Made by a program: the position numbers and the translations under genes
The notes under the pieces: generated by a model
Database searches by the model: none
Told to the model about the DNA's origin: nothing
The model's input: the letters and a program-made list of their open reading frames with translations, nothing else
Part shown: piece after piece, positions 42,559-51,731 of the stretch
How the letters are laid out: each line of letters begins with the position of its first letter
How positions within the stretch are numbered: the first letter of the stretch is position 1
DNA from: Sphingopyxis macrogoltabida
GTDB lineage: Bacteria > Pseudomonadota > Alphaproteobacteria > Sphingomonadales > Sphingomonadaceae
Assembly: GCF_001314325.1 (NCBI RefSeq)
Contig: NZ_CP009429.1
Location: 2,914,501-2,978,500 of the forward strand
Length of the DNA: 64,000 bases
Reading direction: 5' to 3'

Positions 42559-44120
42559 TCGGCAGCTTCTTTCTGTTCGGCCGCGGCGCGGTCGTCCGCC
42601 AGCGCATCGAGATAAAGACGGTTCGTCGGCAGCCCGGCGGCAAGCGTGCGCGCCCGTTGCCGCATCTCGGCCAGCGCCGCCAGCGCACGGTCGCTCGCGG
42701 GCCAGCCGGCGGGGGCCGGAAAGCCCATGCCATAAAGGATATATTGGTGGCTCTGCGCCGAGAAAATCTCGTCGACATAGGGGAAATCCCACGCCGACGG
42801 CGGCTGGCTGCGCCACAGCTCGAGCATTTCGGCAAGATGCGGGGGAATATGCGCCGGGTCGCGATGCGCGCGCCAATAAGGCTCATCGCGGCGGCTGAGC
42901 ACATAATGGAGCTTCAGGAATTCGACGATGCGGTCCCAGCGATAGCGGAACAATTTGTTGAAGCGCCCGGCATGGATATCCATCGCGGCGCGGTCGGCCG
43001 GAAAATTGTCGGTCAGCGCGCGCAGCGACAGTTCGATGAGGACGATCGCCGAGGCTTCGAGCGGCTCGATGAACCCCGCCGCCAGCCCGATCGACAGGCA
43101 GTTCTTTTCCCAGAAACGCGCGCGGTGCCCGGTCCGGAAACTGATATGCTTGAACGGCACCCCGAAGGCCTTCGTCTCCGGCACCGCCCCCGGCAATTCG
43201 CGGGCGATATAGTCGCGCAGGACCGTCTCGGCCCGCTCGGCGTCCATGAAACGGCTCGAATAAACGCAGCCGATGCCGCGCCGCGACGGCAGTCCGATGT
43301 CCCAGATCCAGCCCGCCTCGTGCGCGGTCGCGATCGTCTGCGAGGCGATGGGACTGCCCGGCGGCACCGGCACCTGCGACGCGATCGCGCGGTCGTTAAA
43401 GGCGTGATCGCTGCGGTCGATCCAGTCGACCCCCAGTGCGTCGCCGATCAGCAGTCCCTTGAAGCCGCTGCAATCGATGAACAGGTCGCCGGCGATCTCG
43501 CGGCCGCTGCGCGTCGTCAGCGCGGCGATGTCGCCATTGTCGGCGTGCCGGACGCCGGTCACATGGTCGAGGATATGGGTGATGAGCGGGCTCTGCTTCG
43601 CATGCCGCGCGAGCAAGGCGCCGAATTTCTCGGTCGCGAAATGATAGGCATAGTTGGTCGCGCCCTGATAGTCGGGCATCGAGCGCTGGCGCGGCGCGAG
43701 GTGGAGATTGCAGACCGCCGCCTGCGCGCTCATCGCCGCGGCAAAGGGCTGGTCGGGCGAAGCCTCCTGCCAGGCCGCCAGCAACTCACCCGTCGGCAGC
43801 GCCGGCGGCGTGGTGAAGGGATGAAGGTAGCTGTCGCCGGCGGAACCATCGCGCCAGCCGTCGAACCGCGACGCCTGCTTGAACGCCCCGTCGCACGCCG
43901 CAAGAAACTCGCTCTCGTCGAGGCCGATCGTTGCCAGCGTCGTGCGCATCGTCGGCCAGGTGCCTTCGCCGACGCCGACGATGGGCACGTCGGGCGCCTC
44001 GACCAGCGTGATCGACAGCGGCGCGGCCTTCGCACGGCGCGAGTTTGCAATCAGCGATGCCGCGAGCCAGCCGGCGGTGCCGCCGCCGACGATGACAACC
44101 CTCTCCACCAAATCGTTCAT
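42555..44120 (-). CDS. Flavin-dependent tryptophan halogenase-like protein 2
   Basis: A 521-residue protein, first gene after the terminator downstream of the TonB receptor. FAD motif GGGTAGW is at 12-18, the catalytic lysine is K81 (GAFKQASRF), and the PrnA E346 equivalent is E355 in EPLEAS. The WxWxIP signature is altered to WIWDIG at 271-276, so activity may be reduced or its specificity different. It is clearly divergent from the other halogenase in the same operon. The substrate is unknown. Confidence 0.8.
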   Translation of the reverse strand: MNDLVERVVIVGGGTAGWLAASLIANSRRAKAAPLSITLVEAPDVPIVGVGEGTWPTMRTTLATIGLDESEFLAACDGAFKQASRFDGWRDGSAGDSYLHPFTTPPALPTGELLAAWQEASPDQPFAAAMSAQAAVCNLHLAPRQRSMPDYQGATNYAYHFATEKFGALLARHAKQSPLITHILDHVTGVRHADNGDIAALTTRSGREIAGDLFIDCSGFKGLLIGDALGVDWIDRSDHAFNDRAIASQVPVPPGSPIASQTIATAHEAGWIWDIGLPSRRGIGCVYSSRFMDAERAETVLRDYIARELPGAVPETKAFGVPFKHISFRTGHRARFWEKNCLSIGLAAGFIEPLEASAIVLIELSLRALTDNFPADRAAMDIHAGRFNKLFRYRWDRIVEFLKLHYVLSRRDEPYWRAHRDPAHIPPHLAEMLELWRSQPPSAWDFPYVDEIFSAQSHQYILYGMGFPAPAGWPASDRALAALAEMRQRARTLAAGLPTNRLYLDALADDRAAAEQKEAAE

Positions 44121-44159
44121 TGCACCCGATCCTAGGCCTGCGTTGGCCCCGCGTCACGC

Positions 44160-44191
44160 AAAAGAGCCGCACCCGGCACGGGCGCGGCTCT
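44160..44191 (-). terminator. Intrinsic terminator between TonB receptor and halogenase operon
   Basis: AGAGCCGC (44163-44170) and GCGGCTCT (44184-44191) form a perfect eight-pair stem. On the reverse strand the stem is followed by TTTT. It ends the receptor transcript and probably sets a lower level for the downstream halogenase-LacI-MFS genes, which have no obvious separate promoter. Confidence 0.7.
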
Positions 44192-44224
44192 CTCACCAGG
44201 GGGACTGGCTGACAAATGCCCGTC

Positions 44225-47209
44225 CTAGAAGCTGAACCTCACCCCCGCCGCGTAGCGGGCGAAGCCGGGTGACACGAAGGTGACGTTGTTCACATGCCGC
44301 ATATGCTTGCGCTGGCTTTCACCGGTCAGGTTGATCGCCTCGACGAACCCGGTAATCCCCGGCATGAACTCGTAACTCGCGCTCGCGTCGATCTGCCAAT
44401 AGGCCTCGGTATAGGTCGGGTTCGGACCCGACGAGAACAGGAATTTGTCGCGCCAGTTCCACGCGACGCGCGCCTGGATCGGACCCTTGTCATAAAAGAG
44501 CACAGCGTTGGCGCTGTCGCTGAGCCCGACCAGCGCGAACTGCGGCACCGACGCCGGCTGCGCATTGTCATAGGTCGCGCTGCCGTTGACGATCGTATAG
44601 TTCAGGATGACGCCGAAGCCGGTGTCCCAGAAACTGTGCTGCAGCGCGAACTCCCACCCGTTCAGCGATGCGGTCTGATCGCTGTTGATCGGCGTCGTGA
44701 TCTCGAAATTGACCAGCGGATCACCCGGCGCGGCGTTGATGATATTGCCCGTCACCGTATCGGGGAAATTGGTGATGATATATTGCCGGATCTCGGCAAC
44801 GGTGGCGTCGGCGCCAAGATCGGCCAAGGCGGCGTTCCAGCGCGGCCCGCCCACCGGCGTCGTCAACCCGAACGCGCTGCTGTCGATCCGGGTCGAGGAT
44901 ATGAAGTTGCTCACATCCTTGTGGAAATAGCCGGCAGAAATATAGCTGTCGCGGGCATAATACCATTCGGCCGACAGATCGATATTCTTCGACTTGTACG
45001 GGATCAGCCCCGGGTTGCCCTGCGCGCCGCCGCCGCCGCCGACGCGGAACAGCGTATCGATCGTACGCCCGCCCTGCATCAAATCATAGGACGGACGCGT
45101 GATGGTGTGGCTATAGGAGGCGCGCAGCTTGACATTGTCCATCGGCGATACGTCAAGGTCGAACGCGGGCAACCAATTGTCGTACGAACCCTTGAAGCGG
45201 GTGAAATCGCTGTCGCCCGAAAACACGACATTGAATTCATTGTCGCCGACCCACGTCGTCGTCACCGGCACGGGAACCAGCGCCGACGATGAAATGTCGG
45301 TTGTCTCGTAGCGGATGCCGGCGACGAAATGCGCCGGATTCTGGAACAGGTCGAATTCGGTCGCGACCTGCAGATACGGCGCCAGCGTTTTTTCCGAAAT
45401 CCGGCGGTCGGTGTTGAAATTGGCAAGACAGGTGCCCGGGATCGCCGAGCCAGTGGCGGGATTGCTGCATGTCTGGAAATTCTGCTCGACCAGGTCGGCC
45501 ATGCGTTCGAAATCGAAGGTATAGAAACTCTCGATCATCCCCGGCTGGGCCAGCCCCGGGAATTTGTCGGGCAAGGTGACCAGCGAGAAAATATCGTCGG
45601 GAATGCTCGATGCCGGCCCCGCCCCGCCCCAGGTGTCGTCGTTCTGGATCGTGCCGAAGGCAGAGCGAACCTTGCTGTCGACATAGGAGACGCCGAAATC
45701 GATACTGTCGAGGAAGCCGCTGTCATGGTCATAATGACCGCGCAACTGGACCTGGTCGATCCGGTTGCGGAAATAGGCGTTGCGGAACGCATTGCCGGTC
45801 GGCGTGATCAACGAGGTATCGAGCGGGTCGATCCCCGGATACATTTCATAGGAAATGACGGGGAGGTCGTTTTCAAAATTAATCCCCTGCCCGCGCACCC
45901 CGAACACGGCATTGCCCAGTGACATGCTCGATCCGAAGCGATTGACTGGCTTGACGGTCGCGGTCGAATGATGCGCGTCGAGTTCGAACGTCACACCACC
46001 CGGGCCATTCCATTCGAGATTGAAGCCCAGCGACTTGTTTTCGGCGCGGTTTTCGGTCAGCGCGCCGCTGTACGACAGGTCCTTGCCGCCATAGAGCGCG
46101 TTCGGCCCCGGCGTCCCGGTCGGCGGCGCAAACAGCTCCGAATAGAAGATCGGGCCGGCGACCGGACCGTCGGTCCATGCACTCGACGTATCTTCGTGGT
46201 TGAACCAGACACCGACGTTGCTGTTCCGGTTCTCAACCGTATTGCGCGAATAGATATAATCGATCGTCGCGGTCAGATCGTCGCTTGGCCGGAACTGGAG
46301 GACGGCCTGGCCGTTGATCCGCTCGCGATTGATGTCGTTGAGGTCGTAAGAAGCGTTCTGCGGCACCTGATAGACGTCGGTCGGCCCCGGCCGGTTGGTA
46401 ATATTATCGGCCCGCGGCGTGCCCGGCTGGGCCAGCGAGCCCCAATTATTCTCGTTGCCGAGATAGCCGTCGCGCCAGCCGACATTGGCGACATTCTCGC
46501 TTGCCTTGCGCTTCTGGTACGAGCCCGCAACCATGATGCCGATTGTGTCGTCGGCGAAGGTCGAGCTGAAGATGCCCGAGATTTCCGGCGTGACCGGATT
46601 ACCCTCGTTGCGCGACGAGTCATAGACAGCTTTAGCGGACAGGCTGCCGCGCATTCCCGGCTTGTCCAGCGGACGCGGGGTCCGAATGTTGATGACCGAG
46701 CCGATCCCGCCCGATTCCATCGTCGCGCGGCCGCTCTTGTAGACCTCGACCGCCGCGATGCCTTCCGATGCGAGATTGTCGAAATCGAACGAGCGCGACG
46801 ACGGCGCATTGTCGCCGCCGCCGATCAGCGCGGTCGGCATCTGGCGGCCGTTCAGCGTCACGAGGTTGAACTCGGGGCCGAAGCCGCGCACCGTCACCAG
46901 CGATCCTTCGCCGTTCGAGCGGTCGATCGACACACCGGTAATGCGCTGGAGCGATTCGGCGAGGTTGGTGTCGGGGAACTTGCCGATATCTTCGGCCGAG
47001 ATCGCATCGACAACCCCCTGCGCCTCGCGCTTGATGTTCGCCGAGGCCTCGAGGCTGGCGCGGATACCGGTGACGACGATTTCGTCGCCGGCTGCTTCGC
47101 CTTCGACCGGAGCCTCCTGGGCCATCGCCACTTGCGCCATGCCCATCAGGGACAGAGCAGACGTACCGACCAGAAATTTGGCAAACCACTGTTGCTGAGA
47201 CGCCCGCAT
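44225..47209 (-). CDS. TonB-dependent receptor for glycan uptake
   Basis: The start MRASQQQ has GAGGAAAAGGG directly before it and gives 994 residues; five extra residues are in frame upstream. A signal peptide ends near AMAQ, then a TonB-box-like GDEIVVTGIRASLE, the plug domain (VDAISAEDIGKFPDTNLAESL, ITGVSIDRSNGEGSLVTVRG) and a beta-barrel ending in GFARYAAGVRFSF. This is the Caulobacter-type receptor (TIGR01782-like). It imports a ligand through the outer membrane with TonB energy. The linked GH16, GH3 and LacI genes suggest an oligosaccharide. Confidence 0.9.
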   Translation of the reverse strand: MRASQQQWFAKFLVGTSALSLMGMAQVAMAQEAPVEGEAAGDEIVVTGIRASLEASANIKREAQGVVDAISAEDIGKFPDTNLAESLQRITGVSIDRSNGEGSLVTVRGFGPEFNLVTLNGRQMPTALIGGGDNAPSSRSFDFDNLASEGIAAVEVYKSGRATMESGGIGSVINIRTPRPLDKPGMRGSLSAKAVYDSSRNEGNPVTPEISGIFSSTFADDTIGIMVAGSYQKRKASENVANVGWRDGYLGNENNWGSLAQPGTPRADNITNRPGPTDVYQVPQNASYDLNDINRERINGQAVLQFRPSDDLTATIDYIYSRNTVENRNSNVGVWFNHEDTSSAWTDGPVAGPIFYSELFAPPTGTPGPNALYGGKDLSYSGALTENRAENKSLGFNLEWNGPGGVTFELDAHHSTATVKPVNRFGSSMSLGNAVFGVRGQGINFENDLPVISYEMYPGIDPLDTSLITPTGNAFRNAYFRNRIDQVQLRGHYDHDSGFLDSIDFGVSYVDSKVRSAFGTIQNDDTWGGAGPASSIPDDIFSLVTLPDKFPGLAQPGMIESFYTFDFERMADLVEQNFQTCSNPATGSAIPGTCLANFNTDRRISEKTLAPYLQVATEFDLFQNPAHFVAGIRYETTDISSSALVPVPVTTTWVGDNEFNVVFSGDSDFTRFKGSYDNWLPAFDLDVSPMDNVKLRASYSHTITRPSYDLMQGGRTIDTLFRVGGGGGAQGNPGLIPYKSKNIDLSAEWYYARDSYISAGYFHKDVSNFISSTRIDSSAFGLTTPVGGPRWNAALADLGADATVAEIRQYIITNFPDTVTGNIINAAPGDPLVNFEITTPINSDQTASLNGWEFALQHSFWDTGFGVILNYTIVNGSATYDNAQPASVPQFALVGLSDSANAVLFYDKGPIQARVAWNWRDKFLFSSGPNPTYTEAYWQIDASASYEFMPGITGFVEAINLTGESQRKHMRHVNNVTFVSPGFARYAAGVRFSF

Positions 47210-47257
47210 CCCTTTTCCTCCCACATCGACCGCTCTTTTCGTGGCGGCATACCCGTT

Positions 47258-47296
47258 ATGTGAACGTTATCTAAATGGGAACGTTATCATTGTCAA
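47258..47296 (-). promoter_or_regulatory. TonB receptor promoter with two LacI-type operators
   Basis: On the reverse strand TTGACA (47291-47296) and TAGATA (47268-47273) are spaced by 17 bases, a sigma-70-like promoter. One operator core AACGTT (47280-47285, context GGAACGTTATCA) lies in the spacer and the other (47263-47268, context ATGTGAACGTTATC) touches the -10 element. Cores are 17 bases apart. Binding there would block RNA polymerase. Confidence 0.75.
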
Positions 47297-47379
47297 CGCA
47301 TCGACTGTCCGTTTCCGGACATTTTGCTGCGCATTTGATGCAGCAAACGTATGCAACATAATCTTGCCGGCGCTAAGCG

Positions 47380-48270
47380 TCAGCGACTCCAGCGCGCGAA
47401 AATCGCCGTAGGCAGCAACAGCCCCCTCGCCTCCTCGCGCACCGCAAGTTCGCCACATTCGATCGTCCCGGGCAGATCGGCGAACAATTGCGCCAGCAAT
47501 TCGCCAATCGCCAGCGCCGACATGCGCACGGCATAGACGGTCAGGAACAGCGCGCGGCTGTCGGCGTCGAGCAATTGGCGGCAGTCCGCGAGCAGCGGCG
47601 CCAGCCCCTCCTCGATCTGCCAGCGTTCGCCCCCCGGACCACGGCCGAACTTCGGTGGGTCGAGCAGGATCGCGTCGTACCGCCGTTCGCGCCGCACCTC
47701 GCGCGCCGTGAATTTGCCCGCGTCGTCGACGATCCAGCGCACCGGCTTGTCGGCCATGTCCGCCAGCGCCGCATTCTCGCGCGCCTGCGCCACCGATTTC
47801 TTCGACGCATCGACGTGGGTCACCGACGCGCCGATTGCGGCCAACGCCTGGCTGCCGACCCCGGTATAGCCGAACAGGTTGAGGAAGGCCGGATCGGGTT
47901 TGTCCGCAACCCTGTCCCGCAACCAGTCCCACACCGGCGCCATGTCGGGAAAGAAGCCGAGGTGTCGAAACGGCGTGCACGACGCCGTGAAGCGCGTCTC
48001 GCGCCAGCCGAGCGGCCAGCCCTCCGCCGGCACGGGTTTGCTGTAATACCAGCGGCCGCCGCCATCGTCGTCCGAAGCCGGAATGAACTCGCCATCGGCG
48101 GCATCCCATTCGCTGGCAGCCAGCGCGGGCCGCCACATCGCCTGCGGTTCGGGGCGGATGAAGCGATAGCGGCCATAGCGTTCTAGCTTGCGCCCGCCGC
48201 CGCTGTCGATCAGCCCGTAATCGTCCCAAGCCTCCCCGACGAGGGTGCGCAGGGGAGCAAGCTCAGCCAC
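47380..48270 (-). CDS. Class I SAM-dependent methyltransferase, RlmI/RlmK-like
   Basis: A 296-residue protein. The SAM-binding motif is NLFGYTGVGSQAL (about residues 130-142), D at the end of beta-2 in THVDASKKS, and the DPPKFGRG motif is typical of rRNA-type methyltransferases such as RlmI and RlmK. The PUA domain of RlmI is not present. The substrate is likely rRNA, position unknown. It starts inside the last 8 bases of thrC, so it is the last gene of the oxidase-thrC operon. Confidence 0.75.
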   Translation of the reverse strand: MAELAPLRTLVGEAWDDYGLIDSGGGRKLERYGRYRFIRPEPQAMWRPALAASEWDAADGEFIPASDDDGGGRWYYSKPVPAEGWPLGWRETRFTASCTPFRHLGFFPDMAPVWDWLRDRVADKPDPAFLNLFGYTGVGSQALAAIGASVTHVDASKKSVAQARENAALADMADKPVRWIVDDAGKFTAREVRRERRYDAILLDPPKFGRGPGGERWQIEEGLAPLLADCRQLLDADSRALFLTVYAVRMSALAIGELLAQLFADLPGTIECGELAVREEARGLLLPTAIFARWSR

Positions 48271-49660
48271 GCGCCGCCTCGGCGAGGATATGGGCCTTCA
48301 CCGCGTCATAATCGCCGGGCAGCTTCGCATAACGTTCCTCGCGATCGAACAAATTGCCGAGCCGCGCCGGCAACGGCGGACGAACCCCGGTCGCGCGCTC
48401 GACCGCGTCGCGGAACTTCGCCGGATGCGCGGTGGCCAGCGTGACGACCGGCGTCGCGGGATCGATGTCGAGGCTGCGCGCGGCGGCAAGGCCGACCGCG
48501 CTGTGCGGATCGATAATCTGGCCGCCATGCTCCTGCGCCCAGCGCAGCGCCAGCGTCATCGCGTCGCCGTCGATCCGCGCGCTCGAAAACAGCCCGCGCG
48601 ATCCCGCGAGCATGTCGGCGGGAATGGTCATCGCACGGTTGCGGTCGAAATCGCCCATCATGCCGTTGATCGCGGCGCCATCGCGGCCTGAAAGGTCGAA
48701 GAGCAAGCGTTCGAAATTGCTGCTGACCTGGATGTCCATGCTCGGCGTCGCGGTCGGGGTGACCGTGCCGGCGCTGTAGTCGCCGCTGGTCAGCGCGCGG
48801 TGGAGGATGTCGTTGACGTTGGTCGCGACGACCAGCCGTGCAACGGGCAATCCCATCTGCGCCGCGACATAGCCCGCAAAGATATCGCCGAAATTGCCCG
48901 TCGGGACACTGAACGCCACCGGCCGGTCGGGCCCGCCGAGCCGCACCGCGGCGTAGAAATAATAGACGACCTGCGCCATCAACCGCGCCCAGTTGATGCT
49001 GTTCACGGCCGACAGCGTGATCTGCCCGCGCGCTTCTGCGTCGCCGAACAGCCGCTTCACCATCGCCTGCGCATCGTCGAAGCTGCCGTCGATCGCGATA
49101 TTGTGGACGTTCGGCGCCAGCACCGTCGTCATCTGGCGGCGCTGGACGTCGCTGACCCGGCCTTCGGGATGGAGCATGAAGATGCGAATATGCTCGCGCC
49201 CTGCCACCGCTTCGATCGCCGCCGATCCGGTATCGCCCGAGGTCGCGCCGACGATCGTGATGTCGGTGTCGCCGCCCGCAAGGAACTTCTCGAACAATTG
49301 CCCGAGCAGTTGCAGCGCGACGTCCTTGAACGCCAGCGTCGGGCCGTGAAACAGTTCGAGCAGCCAGTGGCGATGATCGAGCTGGACCAGCGGCGTCACG
49401 GCATCATGGCCGAAGCGGCCGTAAGCGGCGCGGCACAGCTCGTGTAATTCGTCCTCGGTCAGCACGCCGTCGACGAACGGGCGCATGACGCGCACGGCGG
49501 TTTCGACATAGTCGAGCCCGGCAAGCGCGCGAATCTCGTCGATCGACATCTGCGGCCAGCGTGCCGGCACATAAAGCCCGCCGTCACCGGCAAGCCCCGC
49601 GAGCGTCGCGGCACGAAAGTCGAGGGTCGGCGCAGAGCCGCGGGTGCTGATATATTCCAT
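48263..49660 (-). CDS. thrC: Threonine synthase
   Basis: A 465-residue PLP enzyme that converts O-phosphohomoserine to threonine. The N-terminus (MEYISTRGSAPTLDF) and the Schiff-base lysine K112 in TLAFKDVALQ match ThrC. The phosphate-binding SGDTGSAA is at about 140-147 and the length is normal. The placement behind the cytochrome oxidase genes and SURF1 is common in Sphingomonadaceae. The gap to SURF1 (81 bases) contains a palindrome. Confidence 0.93.
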   Translation of the reverse strand: MEYISTRGSAPTLDFRAATLAGLAGDGGLYVPARWPQMSIDEIRALAGLDYVETAVRVMRPFVDGVLTEDELHELCRAAYGRFGHDAVTPLVQLDHRHWLLELFHGPTLAFKDVALQLLGQLFEKFLAGGDTDITIVGATSGDTGSAAIEAVAGREHIRIFMLHPEGRVSDVQRRQMTTVLAPNVHNIAIDGSFDDAQAMVKRLFGDAEARGQITLSAVNSINWARLMAQVVYYFYAAVRLGGPDRPVAFSVPTGNFGDIFAGYVAAQMGLPVARLVVATNVNDILHRALTSGDYSAGTVTPTATPSMDIQVSSNFERLLFDLSGRDGAAINGMMGDFDRNRAMTIPADMLAGSRGLFSSARIDGDAMTLALRWAQEHGGQIIDPHSAVGLAAARSLDIDPATPVVTLATAHPAKFRDAVERATGVRPPLPARLGNLFDREERYAKLPGDYDAVKAHILAEAARG

Positions 49661-49688
49661 GACGCCGATGCGCCTAGAGCGGTTTCAA

Positions 49689-49707
49689 GCGAAATGGAAC
49701 ATTTCGC
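49689..49707. repeat. Perfect inverted repeat between SURF1 and thrC
   Basis: GCGAAATG (49689-49696) and CATTTCGC (49700-49707) flank GAA: a perfect 8-base inverted repeat 28 bases upstream of the thrC start. It may be an intergenic palindromic repeat or a regulatory hairpin. No T-run follows. Confidence 0.5.
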
Positions 49708-49741
49708 GGCGCGGAAATCGCGGAAAAACTTCGGCGACGGC

Positions 49742-50386
49742 TCAAGGCCGCAAGCGGCGACGGACCGCCAATATATAGATGACCAGCGCCGCGGCGGCGA
49801 ACAGGAACCATTGCCCGGCGTAGGCGAGATGATTGTTCGGCGTGTCGGCCGCCGAAGGCACCGCGCTCGCGCGCAGTCCGGCGGCAGGCGCATCGGTGAC
49901 AAGCATCGCGCGTGCCGGCGTCGCCTTGCCCGTCATCCGCGCGATCAGCGTCGGCTGCTCGGGGCCCGGGACGATCGTTCCCTGCACGATGCCGCCGGTC
50001 CATTTCGGCGGCGCGAAATCGTCGCCGATGCCGATATCGACCAGCACGCCCGGCCCTTCGGCGCCGGTGCGGCAATCGGCGACCATCCGGATCCCCGCCT
50101 TGCCGGCGCGGTCGGTGCCGCTGCGCGGGTCCCAGCGTACCGGCTCGAGGCAGACGACGCTGCTCTTGCGATAAAGAAACCTGTCCTCGACCGGCGGCAG
50201 TTCGGGATAGGTGACCAGCGACGACATCGCCATGTTGCGCTGATAGAGTGCGATCAGCGCTTCCTTCTCGCCCTTGCGCTGCAACTGCCACACGCCGAGC
50301 GCGATCATCACCGCGACGGCGGCGAGCACCAGAATCGTCGGGATCAGCGGCCAGCGCGGCCCGGCCTGCGGTGTCTCGTCAGTCAT
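49742..50386 (-). CDS. SURF1 family cytochrome oxidase assembly protein
   Basis: A 214-residue protein; ATG at 50386 (or 50395) overlaps the DUF983 stop. It has the SURF1 topology: an N-terminal transmembrane helix (about 12-32), a periplasmic domain with the NNHLAYAGQW motif and a C-terminal transmembrane helix (FLFAAAALVIYILAV). SURF1 helps insert haem a into subunit I. The operon position after subunit III and DUF983 is the usual one. Confidence 0.85.
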   Translation of the reverse strand: MTDETPQAGPRWPLIPTILVLAAVAVMIALGVWQLQRKGEKEALIALYQRNMAMSSLVTYPELPPVEDRFLYRKSSVVCLEPVRWDPRSGTDRAGKAGIRMVADCRTGAEGPGVLVDIGIGDDFAPPKWTGGIVQGTIVPGPEQPTLIARMTGKATPARAMLVTDAPAAGLRASAVPSAADTPNNHLAYAGQWFLFAAAALVIYILAVRRRLRP

Positions 50387-50774
50387 GCGGTTCATCCATG
50401 CGGCGCCCTTCCGCTGCCTTGCGCTGATGCTCGCTCGCCAGCAACGCGCCCTTGCCGACCCTGAGACCATAAACCACCGCCGCGGCAGTGAGCGGCACCC
50501 AGAGCACGATATGCACCCAAAGCGGCGGCCGGACCAGGGAATCGAGCGTCAGCGCAGCTGCAATCAGCAACGCGCCGATGATCAGGGTCAGGAACGCCGC
50601 GGGCCCGTCGCCGACATTATAGGCGCCATAGTCGAGCCCACACGCCGGGCAGCGGTCGCGGAACTTTACCGGCCCCTCGAACAGCGTCGGCCCGCCACAT
50701 TCGGGACAGAGACCAAAAAGGGCAGCGCGCCAAACCGGCGGCTGCCCCTTTTGAGACTGGTTATCGACCGTCAC
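50379..50774 (-). CDS. DUF983 zinc-ribbon membrane protein
   Basis: A 131-residue protein. A zinc ribbon CPECGG and CPACGL (about residues 23-45) precedes two membrane segments (about 57-78 and 85-104). Members of this family stand next to cox genes in many alphaproteobacteria and are thought to help oxidase assembly; the function is not proven. It begins one base before the end of subunit III and overlaps SURF1 by 8. Confidence 0.85.
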   Translation of the reverse strand: MTVDNQSQKGQPPVWRAALFGLCPECGGPTLFEGPVKFRDRCPACGLDYGAYNVGDGPAAFLTLIIGALLIAAALTLDSLVRPPLWVHIVLWVPLTAAAVVYGLRVGKGALLASEHQRKAAEGRRMDEPHD

Positions 50775-51650
50775 TTAGTGCGCGGCGACAGGTGCGCCCC
50801 AGCCGCCCCAGACATAGACGATGATGAAGAGGAACAGCCATACGACGTCGACGAAGTGCCAGTACCAGGCGGCGGCTTCGAAACCGAAGTGCTGCTGCGG
50901 GGTGAAGTGGCCCTTGTAGGTGCGGACGAGGCAGACGATCAGGAAGATCGTGCCGACGAGGACGTGGAAGCCATGGAAACCCGTCGCCATGAAAAAGGCC
51001 GAGGTGTAGTTGATCGTGCCGAAGGGGAACGGTGCCTCGGCATATTCATAGGCCTGAATGCAGCTGAAGACCGCGCCCAGGATGATCGTCGCCCACAGGC
51101 CTTTCTTCAGCCCCTCGCGGTCGCCGTGGATCAGCGAATGGTGTGCCCAGGTGATCGTCGTGCCCGAGCAGAGCAGGATCAGCGTGTTGAGCAACGGCAG
51201 CGAGAAAGCGTCGATGACGTGGATGCCCTTCGGCGGCCACATGGTCGCGGCAGCGGCGCCGTCCTGTCCGAACAGCGAGGTCACCGCGCCGTCGACCAGT
51301 TCGACGGGCACCGGGAAGAGCGAAAAATCGAACCATGCCCAGAACCAGCCGACAAAGAACATCACTTCCGACGCGATGAACAGGATCATGCCGTAGCGCA
51401 GATGGAGCTGGACGACCGGGGTATGGTCGCCGGCATGCGCTTCGTTGATGACGTCCGACCACCAGCTGAAGAAGGTCGCGATCACGCCCATGAAGCCAAG
51501 GCCGAGCACCCATTTGCCGGCGCCGCCGAAATAATCGGCGTGCATCGCCATCACGAGCCCGAAGAACATCACCAGAGCCGCGACCGAACCGATCAGCGGC
51601 CAGACGCTGGGATTTACGAGGTGATAGTCATGATGTTTTGCACCGGACAT
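50775..51650 (-). CDS. ctaE: Cytochrome c oxidase subunit III
   Basis: A 291-residue integral membrane protein with seven hydrophobic segments, the characteristic LRYGMILFIASEVMFF and the C-terminal FHGFHVLVGTIFL and WHFVDVVWLFLF motifs. It stabilises subunit I and oxygen entry in the aa3 oxidase. It follows the assembly factor ctaG after 81 bases, in the same direction. Confidence 0.95.
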   Translation of the reverse strand: MSGAKHHDYHLVNPSVWPLIGSVAALVMFFGLVMAMHADYFGGAGKWVLGLGFMGVIATFFSWWSDVINEAHAGDHTPVVQLHLRYGMILFIASEVMFFVGWFWAWFDFSLFPVPVELVDGAVTSLFGQDGAAAATMWPPKGIHVIDAFSLPLLNTLILLCSGTTITWAHHSLIHGDREGLKKGLWATIILGAVFSCIQAYEYAEAPFPFGTINYTSAFFMATGFHGFHVLVGTIFLIVCLVRTYKGHFTPQQHFGFEAAAWYWHFVDVVWLFLFIIVYVWGGWGAPVAAH

Positions 51651-51731
51651 TGCATATTTCCCGTTTTTGCAGCCCCAGCATCGCGATTCCCCATCGCCCG
51701 CCGGTCTTGAAAGACTCTGTCGATCGCGGCC

